NCBI RefSeq assembly: GCF_002368415.1
Contig: NZ_AP018290.1
Span: forward strand, 2,297,470 to 2,361,469
Reading direction: 5' to 3'
Source of the DNA: Calothrix sp. NIES-4105
Lineage (GTDB): Bacteria > Cyanobacteriota > Cyanobacteriia > Cyanobacteriales > Nostocaceae
DNA: 64,000 nt
Part shown: piece by piece, positions 1 to 8,162 of the stretch
How the letters are laid out: each line of letters begins with the position of its first letter
How positions within the stretch are numbered: position 1 is the stretch's first letter
The notes under the pieces: model-generated
The model's input: only the letters and a program-made list of their open reading frames with translations
Told to the model about the DNA's origin: nothing
The model's database searches: none
Program-made: the position numbers and the translations under genes

Positions 1-64
1 AATCCCCCAAATTCAAGTGGATGTTCAAAGGTTGCTTTCTTAATTGGTTACACTTACTTCAAAG

Positions 65-637
65 ATGAATACAAATGTTTTAGCTTACCTTTTAATTGCT
101 TGTTACTTCGTTATTGAGCGTTTGTTAAGGAAAGGAGAGCAAGCTCTTAGTTTACAGCCCGGTCAATCAGACCGTGGAAGTTCACGTTTAATTTGGGCTA
201 CTGGGTTATTTAATCTTTTTATAATACTTATTGCTCCTGTTCTCAATTTCTATCGTATTGGGAACTGGGAAAATAATTACTTAAGTTGGTTTGGGCTAGC
301 TTTGATGATAATTGGTCTTATAATCAGGTTCTGGGCTGCCAAAACACTCGGTAAGCTTTATACACGAACATTGCAAATTCTAGAAGACCATCACATGGTT
401 AATCAAGGTCTTTATAGTATCATCCGACATCCTGGCTACTTGGGCACATTTATTATGGATATAGGAGCAGGGTTTGCTGTCAGCAATTGGTTTGTGCTTA
501 TAATCATTTTGCTGACAGGATTAACCGTGCGAGTTTATCGAGTAAAGGTAGAAGAGGAGATGCTAGAAGCTTCGCTTGGAGAACAATACAAAACATACTG
601 CGAAACAACTTGGCGGTTGATTCCATTTATTTATTAA
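65..637 (+). CDS. Isoprenylcysteine carboxyl methyltransferase-family membrane protein
   Basis: About 190 residues with four to five hydrophobic segments. The C-terminal half holds the family's cofactor-binding block: GLYSIIRHPGYLG followed by a second helix and EEEML, as in ICMT/PEMT-type S-adenosylmethionine-dependent methyltransferases. Bacterial members usually have unknown substrates, so the activity is inferred only at family level. An upstream in-frame TTG at 44 would add seven residues. I prefer the ATG at 65 because it is the first ATG after the in-frame stop at 41-43. The gene is convergent with the cupin gene and no operon partner is visible. Confidence 0.75.
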   Translation: MNTNVLAYLLIACYFVIERLLRKGEQALSLQPGQSDRGSSRLIWATGLFNLFIILIAPVLNFYRIGNWENNYLSWFGLALMIIGLIIRFWAAKTLGKLYTRTLQILEDHHMVNQGLYSIIRHPGYLGTFIMDIGAGFAVSNWFVLIIILLTGLTVRVYRVKVEEEMLEASLGEQYKTYCETTWRLIPFIY

Positions 638-700
638 CCTAAGTTGTAGTTACTAACTTAAGGGCGTTAGGTCATAGGGCACAACCTTCTCCTGTTGATC

Positions 701-1114
701 TCAATCATTGCGAGCAACTAACACATGAACAGGTTCTGTTGCGCTCAGGTTCCGGGGTTGATGAGGAACACCAGGAGGAGTAAAAATGAAATCCCCAGCT
801 TCACACACTCGGCATTGCCTGAGTCCCTCCCCATAAAGGATTTCGACTCTACCATTAAGCAGATAAATTGCTGTTTCATGCTCTGGATGATACTGTGGTT
901 CGGCAATTCCACCAGGGGGAATAATCGTTAGATACATTGCAATTCCCTTGGCACCTGTTGTAGCACAAATACCAACAAAATTGGTTAAGTGTGGTTTTGA
1001 GAGCGTTTCTGGATCAGGACAGACAATTATTAGCTCGCTTGGCTTTTGAGCAAATTGCCCATAGGAATCAGGATGATTGGATACTATTTTTTCTGTCATG
1101 ATGGATTGCTGCAT
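701..1114 (-). CDS. Cupin-domain protein
   Basis: A 137-residue single-domain cupin. Motif 1 is visible as HPEHETAIYLLNGRVEI, with two His, a Glu and the closing Gly. Motif 2 is GDFIFTPPGVPHQP, with the metal-ligand His. This predicts a small metal-binding beta barrel, either an enzyme or a ligand-binding protein; the substrate cannot be read from sequence. A purine-rich AAGGAGG lies about 20 bases before the chosen ATG. A second ATG five codons in, which would give MTEK, is possible. It is convergent with the preceding methyltransferase gene. Confidence 0.75.
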   Translation of the reverse strand: MQQSIMTEKIVSNHPDSYGQFAQKPSELIIVCPDPETLSKPHLTNFVGICATTGAKGIAMYLTIIPPGGIAEPQYHPEHETAIYLLNGRVEILYGEGLRQCRVCEAGDFIFTPPGVPHQPRNLSATEPVHVLVARND

Positions 1115-1460
1115 GTAATAGTGATTTATTTGCTTTTCCTCCTTTCTTAATAGACGTGCGAAAAAATCAACTTATGCATTCTTTTTAATCGACAGGCACC
1201 ACTTCACCCACTATTAACCAGCAAGTTCCAATTCGCTACGAAAGTTGGCACAGTGCAACAGATGGGAGAAAATAGTACATCAGTTGTAGTAATAAAAGAA
1301 TTTATAAAGGTTCTAGCGGATAAGCAGGAAATTTCTAGAGAAAAAGTTAAGGGCGCATGAGGTGCAATTTTCGCGCTTATAAAACTTTAGCTAACGGGCG
1401 CCTCCAATAACTCAAGAATAAAACGCTTAAATCTGGTGTTATTGCTTCGTACCCGCACAA
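1115..1460. other. Intergenic stretch without a recognisable gene
   Basis: It lies between the cupin gene start and the end of the tautomerase gene. It should hold the cupin promoter and an AAGGAGG Shine-Dalgarno sequence. One GGCGCC palindrome occurs near 1389. No convincing coding frame or strong hairpin was seen. Confidence 0.5.
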
Positions 1461-1847
1461 TTACACTTCAATTTTGTAATTGAGTTGATGCTCATCTCCA
1501 GGCAAGCCTCGAAAACCCCAATTGTGCTTAGGGTTTTCAAAAATCGTTATTTCTAAATCTTGTGTTGAAATTCCAAGTGGCTGTACTCGCTCAAATAATA
1601 AACGAATTAATTGCTTTTTTGCTTCGATGCTGCGACCCTCAATCATACTAATTTCAATGATGGTGTATCGCTCTGTGCGTCTTATTGGGTAAAAAAAATC
1701 TGAAGGGTCGAGGGGAAAAAATCGATGCGCGCGTTTATCGGGTGGGTATTGAAGTGCTTCCGTTACACACGAATTGACGATATCAGAAAGTGTTGGTTTG
1801 ATTAGGTCTAGATGTTCTTTTAGTCCGTATATTTTAACTTGCACCAT
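1461..1847 (-). CDS. Tautomerase-family protein
   Basis: 128 residues resembling the cyanobacterial tautomerase family (4-oxalocrotonate tautomerase/MIF superfamily). Visible signatures are PPDKRAHRFFPLD, YTIIEISMIEGRS and the C-terminal NWGFRGLPGDE. The initiator Met is followed by Val-Gln, not the catalytic Pro1 of classical tautomerases, so the ordinary Pro1-based chemistry is doubtful if this start is right. Transcription runs away from the secretion genes. The 94-base gap to the HlyD gene holds a GCACAGGCG palindrome and an AAGAAC microsatellite. Confidence 0.7.
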   Translation of the reverse strand: MVQVKIYGLKEHLDLIKPTLSDIVNSCVTEALQYPPDKRAHRFFPLDPSDFFYPIRRTERYTIIEISMIEGRSIEAKKQLIRLLFERVQPLGISTQDLEITIFENPKHNWGFRGLPGDEHQLNYKIEV

Positions 1848-1884
1848 GATTGTATGTGTTTGGGAAGACGCTTATAAGAAGGTA

Positions 1885-1938
1885 GCACAGGCGAGACGCC
1901 TGTGCCACAAGAACAAGAACAAGAACAAGAACAAGAAG
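1885..1938. repeat. GCACAGGCG palindrome followed by AAGAAC microsatellite
   Basis: Bases 1885-1905 form a near-perfect inverted repeat (gcacaggcg/cgcctgtgc arms). They are followed by about five tandem AAGAAC hexamers to 1938. A related palindrome (gaacaggcg/cgcctgttc) occurs near 28165. The block fills the space between the stop of the HlyD gene and the start of the tautomerase gene. Confidence 0.7.
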
Positions 1939-1941
1939 CTT

Positions 1942-3477
1942 TTAGCGGACTTGTTTGAGGTTATCGGCTTGATTTGTGAACATGTCGGTAATTAAATTAA
2001 TGACTTTTCGTTCTTCACGGATTTTTACGTTGGCGGTTATTGACATACCTGACTGCAAGTTAACTGTTTTATCTTTGATACTGAGCTTTTGCTTGTCTAA
2101 TTCAACTTTGGCGGGGAAACGATAAAATTGATGCGTTTGGTCAGGTGGTAGTGCATCGGAACCTATCCATGATATTTTACCTTTAATTTCTCCAAATTCA
2201 CTGTATGGAAATGAATCGACTCGCACATCAACTTTCATCCCTTCTCTGACAAAACCAATATCTTTATTGGTAATGTAAATCTCTGCTACGTAGTTATCAG
2301 TCGGTACAATTTTTAATAGCTGCTGTGTTGGACTCGCTACAAATCCTGCATTTTTGGCTTGTAAGTCAAATATTGTCCCAGCAACAGGCGCCCGCAATTC
2401 TTGGTATTTTATATTTAACTGTGCTTGAGCTAGTTTACTGTTGGTATCAGCTAAACGTTGCTCATTGTCTAGCATAATTTTGGTAAATTGACTATCTATT
2501 TCGGCGATATTTTTCTTGTTATCGGCGATTTTATCAAGGATGTTCTTGCCAGAAACAGCTACAGTATTATCGGTTTGTTGGCGCCCTTGTTCAATTTTAT
2601 ATTGAAGACGCTGCTGTTCTTGTAGCAGTGTGGCAATTTCAGCGTTGCTGTTTTGGACTTTTTGCTGCTGTTGCAAATATTGGAGTTGAGCAATAGCACC
2701 TTGCTCTGCTAAAGGTTTGAGCTTATCTAAAATACTTTGTTCAATCTTTAAATTAGCTTGTGCGGCATCGATTTTAACTTGATTTTGCGCTAGCTCTTTG
2801 TTAGCTTGCTCAACTTCTAAACGTGCTGCAGCAGTGCGGGTATCAAGTTCTTTTTTAGCAACTTGTAAACGCTGTTGTTCGTCGCTTCCGAGTTGTTGCC
2901 CTTGACCTGTATTAGCTAATTGTTTTCGCAATAATTCATTTTCTGCTAGTAATGCGGTGCGACTTTTGAGTAAAAACACAACTTCGCGCGGTAATTTGTT
3001 TTGTAATGACTCAATTTGTGCAGGCGCCAATGAATCAGTTACAGTCAAACTGCGGTAAAGTTGATTTTGCTGCAATATACTCATGCGAATCTTTTGTAAT
3101 GACTCAATTTCTGCCTTATTGGCGCCAGAATCAAAAATCAACAGTTTTTCACCAGCTTTAACTTGTTGCCCATCTTTAACGTAAAGTTCTTTGACAATTC
3201 CATTAAAGGGCGCCTGAATTTCTTTGATGGCTGCTTTTGGCTTTAACTGTCCAACTGCTGGCACTACTTGCTCAATTTTAGCAACACAAGCCCAAATGAT
3301 TCCAAAACAAGCGATACCCATCAAAGATACCATTATCGCGCGCGACCATATTGGAGATTGACGCAATACAACCGATTTGTCAAAACTGTAATTATCGGCT
3401 TTGGGTAATGGTGATGTTTTTGTCACCATTGGCAGGTCGCGCGCGTCGCGTATTGAACCGTTATTTTTGGTTTTCAT
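1942..3477 (-). CDS. HlyD-family type I secretion adaptor (membrane fusion protein)
   Basis: 511 residues. A cytoplasmic N-terminus is followed by one membrane segment (about residues 47-66), then a lipoyl-like half (VGQLKP, GIVKELYVKDGQQVKAGE). A long Gln/Ala/Leu-rich coiled coil spans about 125-340. It closes with the second lipoyl half (APVAGTIFDL) and a beta-barrel domain. This is the order of HlyD/membrane fusion proteins, which bridge an inner-membrane ABC exporter to an outer-membrane TolC-like channel. It lies 116 bases downstream of the ABC exporter gene on the same strand, so the two are very likely co-transcribed. No TolC homologue is in the window. Confidence 0.9.
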   Translation of the reverse strand: MKTKNNGSIRDARDLPMVTKTSPLPKADNYSFDKSVVLRQSPIWSRAIMVSLMGIACFGIIWACVAKIEQVVPAVGQLKPKAAIKEIQAPFNGIVKELYVKDGQQVKAGEKLLIFDSGANKAEIESLQKIRMSILQQNQLYRSLTVTDSLAPAQIESLQNKLPREVVFLLKSRTALLAENELLRKQLANTGQGQQLGSDEQQRLQVAKKELDTRTAAARLEVEQANKELAQNQVKIDAAQANLKIEQSILDKLKPLAEQGAIAQLQYLQQQQKVQNSNAEIATLLQEQQRLQYKIEQGRQQTDNTVAVSGKNILDKIADNKKNIAEIDSQFTKIMLDNEQRLADTNSKLAQAQLNIKYQELRAPVAGTIFDLQAKNAGFVASPTQQLLKIVPTDNYVAEIYITNKDIGFVREGMKVDVRVDSFPYSEFGEIKGKISWIGSDALPPDQTHQFYRFPAKVELDKQKLSIKDKTVNLQSGMSITANVKIREERKVINLITDMFTNQADNLKQVR

Positions 3478-3496
3478 ATGTGTAAATTAATTACTC

Positions 3497-3537
3497 TTTC
3501 TTCTCTTCCTTTGTGTCCTTTGTGCCCTTTGTGGTTT
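3497..3537. repeat. CTTTGTG-type short tandem repeat
   Basis: Degenerate repeats of CCTTTGTG (cctttgtgtcctttgtgccctttgtgg). Further copies occur at about 7985-8050, 13204-13283 and 58165-58238, the latter two with inverted partners. This is a dispersed intergenic repeat family. Confidence 0.7.
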
Positions 3538-3549
3538 GTTATATAATTG

Positions 3550-3606
3550 GGGGCGGGTTTAGTAGATTTTTCGTTTTAGCTGATGATAGTTGGTTAACCC
3601 GCCCCT
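3550..3606. repeat. GGGCGGGTTTA-type palindromic element
   Basis: The arms gggcgggttta and taacccgcccc bound a 57-base element in the gap between the exporter and adaptor genes. Its right arm supplies the last codons and stop (Val-Gly-Ala-Gly-stop) of the ABC exporter gene. It belongs to the same family as the 19.5-20.0 kb array and the copies at 42391 and 47774. Confidence 0.7.
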
Positions 3607-6584
3607 ACCTGTTGCTGGTTGTATAAATAATAATAATTGCCTTTTTTCGCAATTAATTCTTCGTGGTTTCCATACTCTGCAACTCTCCCAGCATCCATTA
3701 CGACGATGATGTCGGCATTACGGACTGTATTAAGCCTATGGGTAATAAAAAATACTGTTGTCCCTTTGAAGGCGCCTGCTAAGTTGAGGCAAACTTGGCG
3801 TTCAGTGGGATAATCAAGGGCACTAGTTGCTTCGTCCATAACTAGCAGTCTGGGTTTTTGTAGAACTGAACGCGCGATAGCTATTCGCTGTCTTTGTCCT
3901 CCCGATAATGCGGCACCTCTTTCTCCAACGCGGGTGTTATAACCGTTTGGTAAACTCATAATGAAATCATGAGCAACAGCTATCTTCGCTGCTTCAATAA
4001 TTTCTTCGGTACTAGCATCGGGGTTAGTTAAAGCAATATTTTCTTGAACGGTGCCGTCGAATAATAATGTATCTTGAGGGACTACACCAATTTGGCGCCG
4101 CAGTGAATAAAGTTCAACTTTAGAAACATCGTACCCGTCAATTAATATTCTGCCAGCTTCAGGTTCGTATAAACGAATCAGTAACTTAGTTAATGTACTT
4201 TTTCCGGCGCCGCTTTGTCCGACAATACCCACAAATTTACCAGGTGGAAATTCGATACTAACGTTGTTAAGTTGCAATGCAGTACCCGGATTAAATCGAA
4301 ACGAAACGTTTTCGTATCTAACTGCACCCTCAATTTCTGGCAGAGGAATATTACTTCTATCCTGTTCCGCTTCTTGAGGTGTATCGACAATATCGCTGAG
4401 ACGCTCTAAAGATAATGCGACTTCTTGGAAACTTTGCCAAAGTTGTGCAAGACGTAATATTGGACTAGTTACATAACCGGAGATAATTCTAAAGGCAATT
4501 AATTCACCGAGCGTTAATTCACCCTGAAGCACTAAATAGGCGCCTACCCACAGTACCAGCAAAGCACTCAGTTTGTTGAGAAAGTTACTCGTCGAACCAG
4601 CGAGTGTAGATGTAATAACCGTTTGAAACCCTGCACCAACAAACCGCGCGTATTTTTCTTGCCAAGTAAACCGCGAATGTAACTCGATATTTTGAGCTTT
4701 CACGGTTTGAATACCTGACATCACCTCAACTAAGTACGACTGCGTTTCGGCATTACGTTCAGCTTTCGCACGCAGTTGACGACTAATTAAAGGAGATGCA
4801 ACAACTGTCAACAGAATAAATATGGGAATAGTACCCAAACCCACCAAAGTTAATTGCCAGCTATAAAACAGCATGACAACTATATAAACTACTGAAAATA
4901 TCGCATCTAACCCTACCGTCAGCGCAGTACCAGTTAAGAACTGACGTATATTTTCTAACTCATTAATCCGAGTCGAGAGTTCACCGACAGGTCGCTTTTC
5001 AAAGTAGCGTAGCGGCAACCGTAGCATATGGTCAATAATTTGCGACCCTAACCCCATATCAATGCGGTTGGTCGTATCAACAAATAAATATGTTCTAAGG
5101 GTAGTTAATACTGATTCAAATAAACCTACAACTAATAGAAGGGCGCCTAATATATGTAAAGTGCCGATACTATTTTGAGTAATGACCTTATCAATGATTA
5201 GCTGAACAACGAGTGGGTTAGCGAGTGCAGCTAGCTGGATAAAAAATGAAGCAACAAAAACTTCGGTCAGTACACGTTTATGCTGTGATAAGTAAGGTAA
5301 AAACCAACTCAAGCCAAAACGCTGTTGCGGTGTCTCCTTAGTAGTAGAAAGCAATAATACCCGTACTTGTGGTGGGTAGCTGCTTTCTTCAACTTCTAAT
5401 TTCGCGATTAAATCGCTTGGTTTACAGCGTTTTACACCTTGCGATGGTACACCAACAACTACGTGACGCTCGTTTGCTTCATATAAAACCGCGTAACTTT
5501 CACCATACCTAATTAATGCGGGGGTAGGAACACGAGTTATAGAGGTAGCAGGTATATCTATAAGTTGAGGTTTAAGACCAATTAGTTGTGCTAAATACGC
5601 GCACACTTGGAATGATATCGTTCCTTGGCGCCGGATTTGCTCATTTAACATCCGACGTACAACATCTTTGCGAAATGGCATCTCCAAATGCTTTGACACC
5701 ATTTGAAAACACGCATAAATACTGTTAAGTTCACCTCTTCCACCAAAGAAAGGATATTTTTGATTACTTGGGCTATTTACTGGTGGTGATACTTGTTCAT
5801 CGGATGCATAGGGTATATCTATACTTACCTCTGTGCTTTTTGGTACAATCGACGACTCAGAATAAGTACTAATAGCTTGTGGTTGCTGGTAAAGAAATTC
5901 TAAATCCTCAGACAGCAAACCAATCAAACGTACTTGAGCCTTAATCGTATCAGGAGCATTGAGCGGTTTTAAACGGGCGCCAGTAGAATCATCATTAACC
6001 GGAGCGCCACTGCTGACAAACCAGTTTAAATTATTATCAAGCTGTTTAAGCTGAATATTTGATGAAGGGTAGAAAACACGCGCGTGCTTGTAAACTTCTT
6101 CAGTAAGTTCTTTAAGATTAATATTTCCATTAGCTTGAACTTCTGGTTGTGCTGCGAGAATATCAAACACTTCTGCTATATAACATTGATTCTGCACCAC
6201 AGAAGCAAAAGCTGGATATTTCGTCAACAAACGCGAATACTCACTCAAGTTCAAAGTTAAACAAATTACTTCACTCGAAGCAATCACAGTTTCGCAATTC
6301 TCTGAGCGCAATATATTAACGGCGCCAATCACAGACCCTTTTTCAAGTAACTTAAGGGTGATAGGCATTTGTGTCCGCGAATCGTATCCCAATAATCTGG
6401 CTTTACCCTCATAGATAATCGCAACACTATTAGTTGTGCGGTCTTTACCGATAATCTTTTGTCCAATTCGATAGCGTAGCGGTTGAACTTGTTCAGCCAG
6501 ACGCACGATGACATCTGTCGGCAGTTGATCAAATCCTTCAAGGGAAGCTAGAAATTCTTTAAAGGAAGTTTTAATATAAGTCAT
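3594..6584 (-). CDS. Type I secretion ABC exporter: cNMP-binding-like + degenerate C39 + TM + ATPase
   Basis: 996 residues. Residues 10-140 resemble a CRP/cNMP-binding beta roll (KLLEKGSVIGAVNILRSE). Residues 275-415 align with the C39 peptidase of bacteriocin and RTX exporters. The ABC membrane domain spans about 435-720 and the ATPase domain 750-985. The ATPase has Walker A GQSGAGKS (789-796), signature LSGGQ (893-897), Walker B LLVMDEA (913-919) and the H-loop THR. In the C39 region the catalytic Cys position is Ser288 (NSIYACFQMV instead of DCGxACLxMV), while His374 is kept. Leader cleavage is therefore unlikely and an HlyB-like docking role is inferred. The domain order matches HetC/T1SS-type cyanobacterial exporters. 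It heads a probable operon with the HlyD adaptor. Confidence 0.9.
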   Translation of the reverse strand: MTYIKTSFKEFLASLEGFDQLPTDVIVRLAEQVQPLRYRIGQKIIGKDRTTNSVAIIYEGKARLLGYDSRTQMPITLKLLEKGSVIGAVNILRSENCETVIASSEVICLTLNLSEYSRLLTKYPAFASVVQNQCYIAEVFDILAAQPEVQANGNINLKELTEEVYKHARVFYPSSNIQLKQLDNNLNWFVSSGAPVNDDSTGARLKPLNAPDTIKAQVRLIGLLSEDLEFLYQQPQAISTYSESSIVPKSTEVSIDIPYASDEQVSPPVNSPSNQKYPFFGGRGELNSIYACFQMVSKHLEMPFRKDVVRRMLNEQIRRQGTISFQVCAYLAQLIGLKPQLIDIPATSITRVPTPALIRYGESYAVLYEANERHVVVGVPSQGVKRCKPSDLIAKLEVEESSYPPQVRVLLLSTTKETPQQRFGLSWFLPYLSQHKRVLTEVFVASFFIQLAALANPLVVQLIIDKVITQNSIGTLHILGALLLVVGLFESVLTTLRTYLFVDTTNRIDMGLGSQIIDHMLRLPLRYFEKRPVGELSTRINELENIRQFLTGTALTVGLDAIFSVVYIVVMLFYSWQLTLVGLGTIPIFILLTVVASPLISRQLRAKAERNAETQSYLVEVMSGIQTVKAQNIELHSRFTWQEKYARFVGAGFQTVITSTLAGSTSNFLNKLSALLVLWVGAYLVLQGELTLGELIAFRIISGYVTSPILRLAQLWQSFQEVALSLERLSDIVDTPQEAEQDRSNIPLPEIEGAVRYENVSFRFNPGTALQLNNVSIEFPPGKFVGIVGQSGAGKSTLTKLLIRLYEPEAGRILIDGYDVSKVELYSLRRQIGVVPQDTLLFDGTVQENIALTNPDASTEEIIEAAKIAVAHDFIMSLPNGYNTRVGERGAALSGGQRQRIAIARSVLQKPRLLVMDEATSALDYPTERQVCLNLAGAFKGTTVFFITHRLNTVRNADIIVVMDAGRVAEYGNHEELIAKKGNYYYLYNQQQVGAG

Positions 6585-7714
6585 TTAGATTTCAGATTCG
6601 GAATTTAGGTTTTAGTAGATGTGCGATTATAATATCCTAAAAATTCAATAAAAAGTCCGTATAAAATTGCCTTTACAACATCTTATTAGAGTGCATTTAG
6701 GAACAACCAGTTCCGACAAAAAACTCAACTAGCAGAGACAAACACATCTTGCTTCAGTTTTGAGTGTGGGCAAATTCCTAAGTGACTAAAGACACCGCGT
6801 AATTTGCGGTATTCACTCAGCTATAATAAATAATTACTACCAATTATCTAGTTTTAGATACTGAATACTAAATAATATATTCATACTAAAGCAAATGTTA
6901 TTTAGATAACAAAAGTGTCTGTGGCACCGCGTGGTATTTCTGTAAAAACGGTATGCTCCCGTGCATTTACAAATTTATTAAGATTGTTTCATGTCTAATC
7001 TCAACAAGAAGTTATTTGATTATCAAATAGTTTAAGACTAGATTAAATTTATTTAGTTATTATGAATATATTAGCTGTAATTAGACTTTTTGAGAATTGA
7101 TGTAATAAAAATTAAAGATTCCAGAACCGTTTAATTTCTAAAAGGATGATTTGTCACATATTATACATAACGATCTAATTCTTAATGTTCAACTTATCAG
7201 TTCTTAACCTTGCTAAGTTAATTTGGATAACTAAATACTCAATTATAAAGTAAACATATAACTAGGAGTAATTCGGCAAAAATAGTTGAAATCCAAAAAA
7301 CTGTAGGCGCGATTATAACGATATTGTTATACAACTGAATCCTTCTAAAGCATTCAAGAGCCAGAGAAGTTACCAATCGCAGCTTTGTTGTTTACTGGCA
7401 GCCTTAATTATTATATTGGCAATTATCCTCTATAAGGGCGCCGAGAGCAAACAAAGCTTAAACTAAAAAATTGGTCAACGGATTTAGAAAATTTCCGTCA
7501 TATTATTGTTAACAATTTTATAGGGATGGGTAATAACGTTTTTTCAAGTTGATAAATTTATAAATATTAACCTATAGTTAATCTTGAAGATTGAGTTTAT
7601 ATTCATGAAATGCTATTGAAATTTTCATTCTTAAAGCGCTTTTATTTCATATTTAATTATTTAAAAAATAAATTATTATGATATTTTATTAATTTAATAG
7701 ACTTGATTTTATAG
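6585..7714. other. 1.1-kb AT-rich intergenic region upstream of the secretion genes
   Basis: It should carry the promoter of the exporter-adaptor operon, transcribed leftward. A small hairpin (accgc/gcggt arms) sits near 6797. A stop-bounded reading frame at 7290-7466 has no start codon. It reads RDYNDIVIQL near its beginning and then a hydrophobic stretch. The DYNDIV part resembles the end of DUF4114 domains, so it may be a second decayed fragment. No intact gene was found. Confidence 0.5.
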
Positions 7715-7930
7715 TTATATCCTGATATTTCCGATGGTAGAACAGTTGAGCAAGTAATAGCAGGACAAACCGACCGAGCTTACTTTGTATACGGCGCCGC
7801 CAACTCATATAAAGTAGACCACGTTCGCTTACTAGGTAACAACACGTTCGGGTTCGAGGACTTAGTTGGTGGTGGTGACTTTGATTACAACGATGTCATT
7901 GTCAAAGCAACTTTAACTCCTGTTGCGTAA
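7715..7930 (+). pseudogene. Orphan C-terminal DUF4114-type module (gene remnant)
   Basis: A stop-bounded frame (preceding TAG at 7712, ending TAA at 7928-7930) without a start codon encodes about 70 residues. These match the last 65 residues of the large phosphatase at 8163-12842, with about 45 of 64 positions identical by eye. The shared blocks include EQVIAGQ, KVDH.RLL and NTFGFED..GGGDFD.NDVI. It lies on the opposite strand, tail to tail with that gene. It is best read as the surviving 3' end of a deleted paralogue, and the strong conservation suggests fairly recent loss. A role as a shuffled secretion-signal cassette is speculative. Confidence 0.75.
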
Positions 7931-7945
7931 AGAGAACTTTCTGTG

Positions 7946-7968
7946 GAGACGCGATTAAATCGCGTCTC
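7946..7968. repeat. GAGACGCGATT palindromic repeat
   Basis: The inverted repeat gagacgcgatt/aatcgcgtctc lies just after the orphan DUF4114 stop and could serve as a hairpin terminator. Near-identical palindromes occur inside the aminopeptidase gene (33636-33655) and, as gagacgtgaa/ttcacgtct, before the TrpB-like gene (58044-58063). Confidence 0.7.
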
Positions 7969-7978
7969 TACTTGTATC

Positions 7979-8050
7979 AATTCTCTCTTTCTGTCTTCCT
8001 TTGTGCCCTTTGTGGTTCATTCCTCTGTGTTCTCTGTGCCTCTGTGGTAA
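7979..8050. repeat. CTTTGTG/CTCTGTG short tandem repeats
   Basis: Degenerate 8-10 base units (cctttgtgcc, ctttgtgg, ctctgtgttc, ctctgtgcc, ctctgtgg) between the orphan module and the 3' end of the phosphatase gene. Just downstream (8079-8122) is an inverted pair built on aaataaatgacatgaacc / ggctcatgtcatttattt, which could form a terminator for the leftward phosphatase gene. Confidence 0.6.
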
Positions 8051-8162
8051 AAAAATACATAACCAACTCCGCAAAATAAATGACATGAACCACCATTGGC
8101 TCATGTCATTTATTTTGATACGTTCAATATTCTCAATAACTTCAAGAAATCGGAAATTTGAC

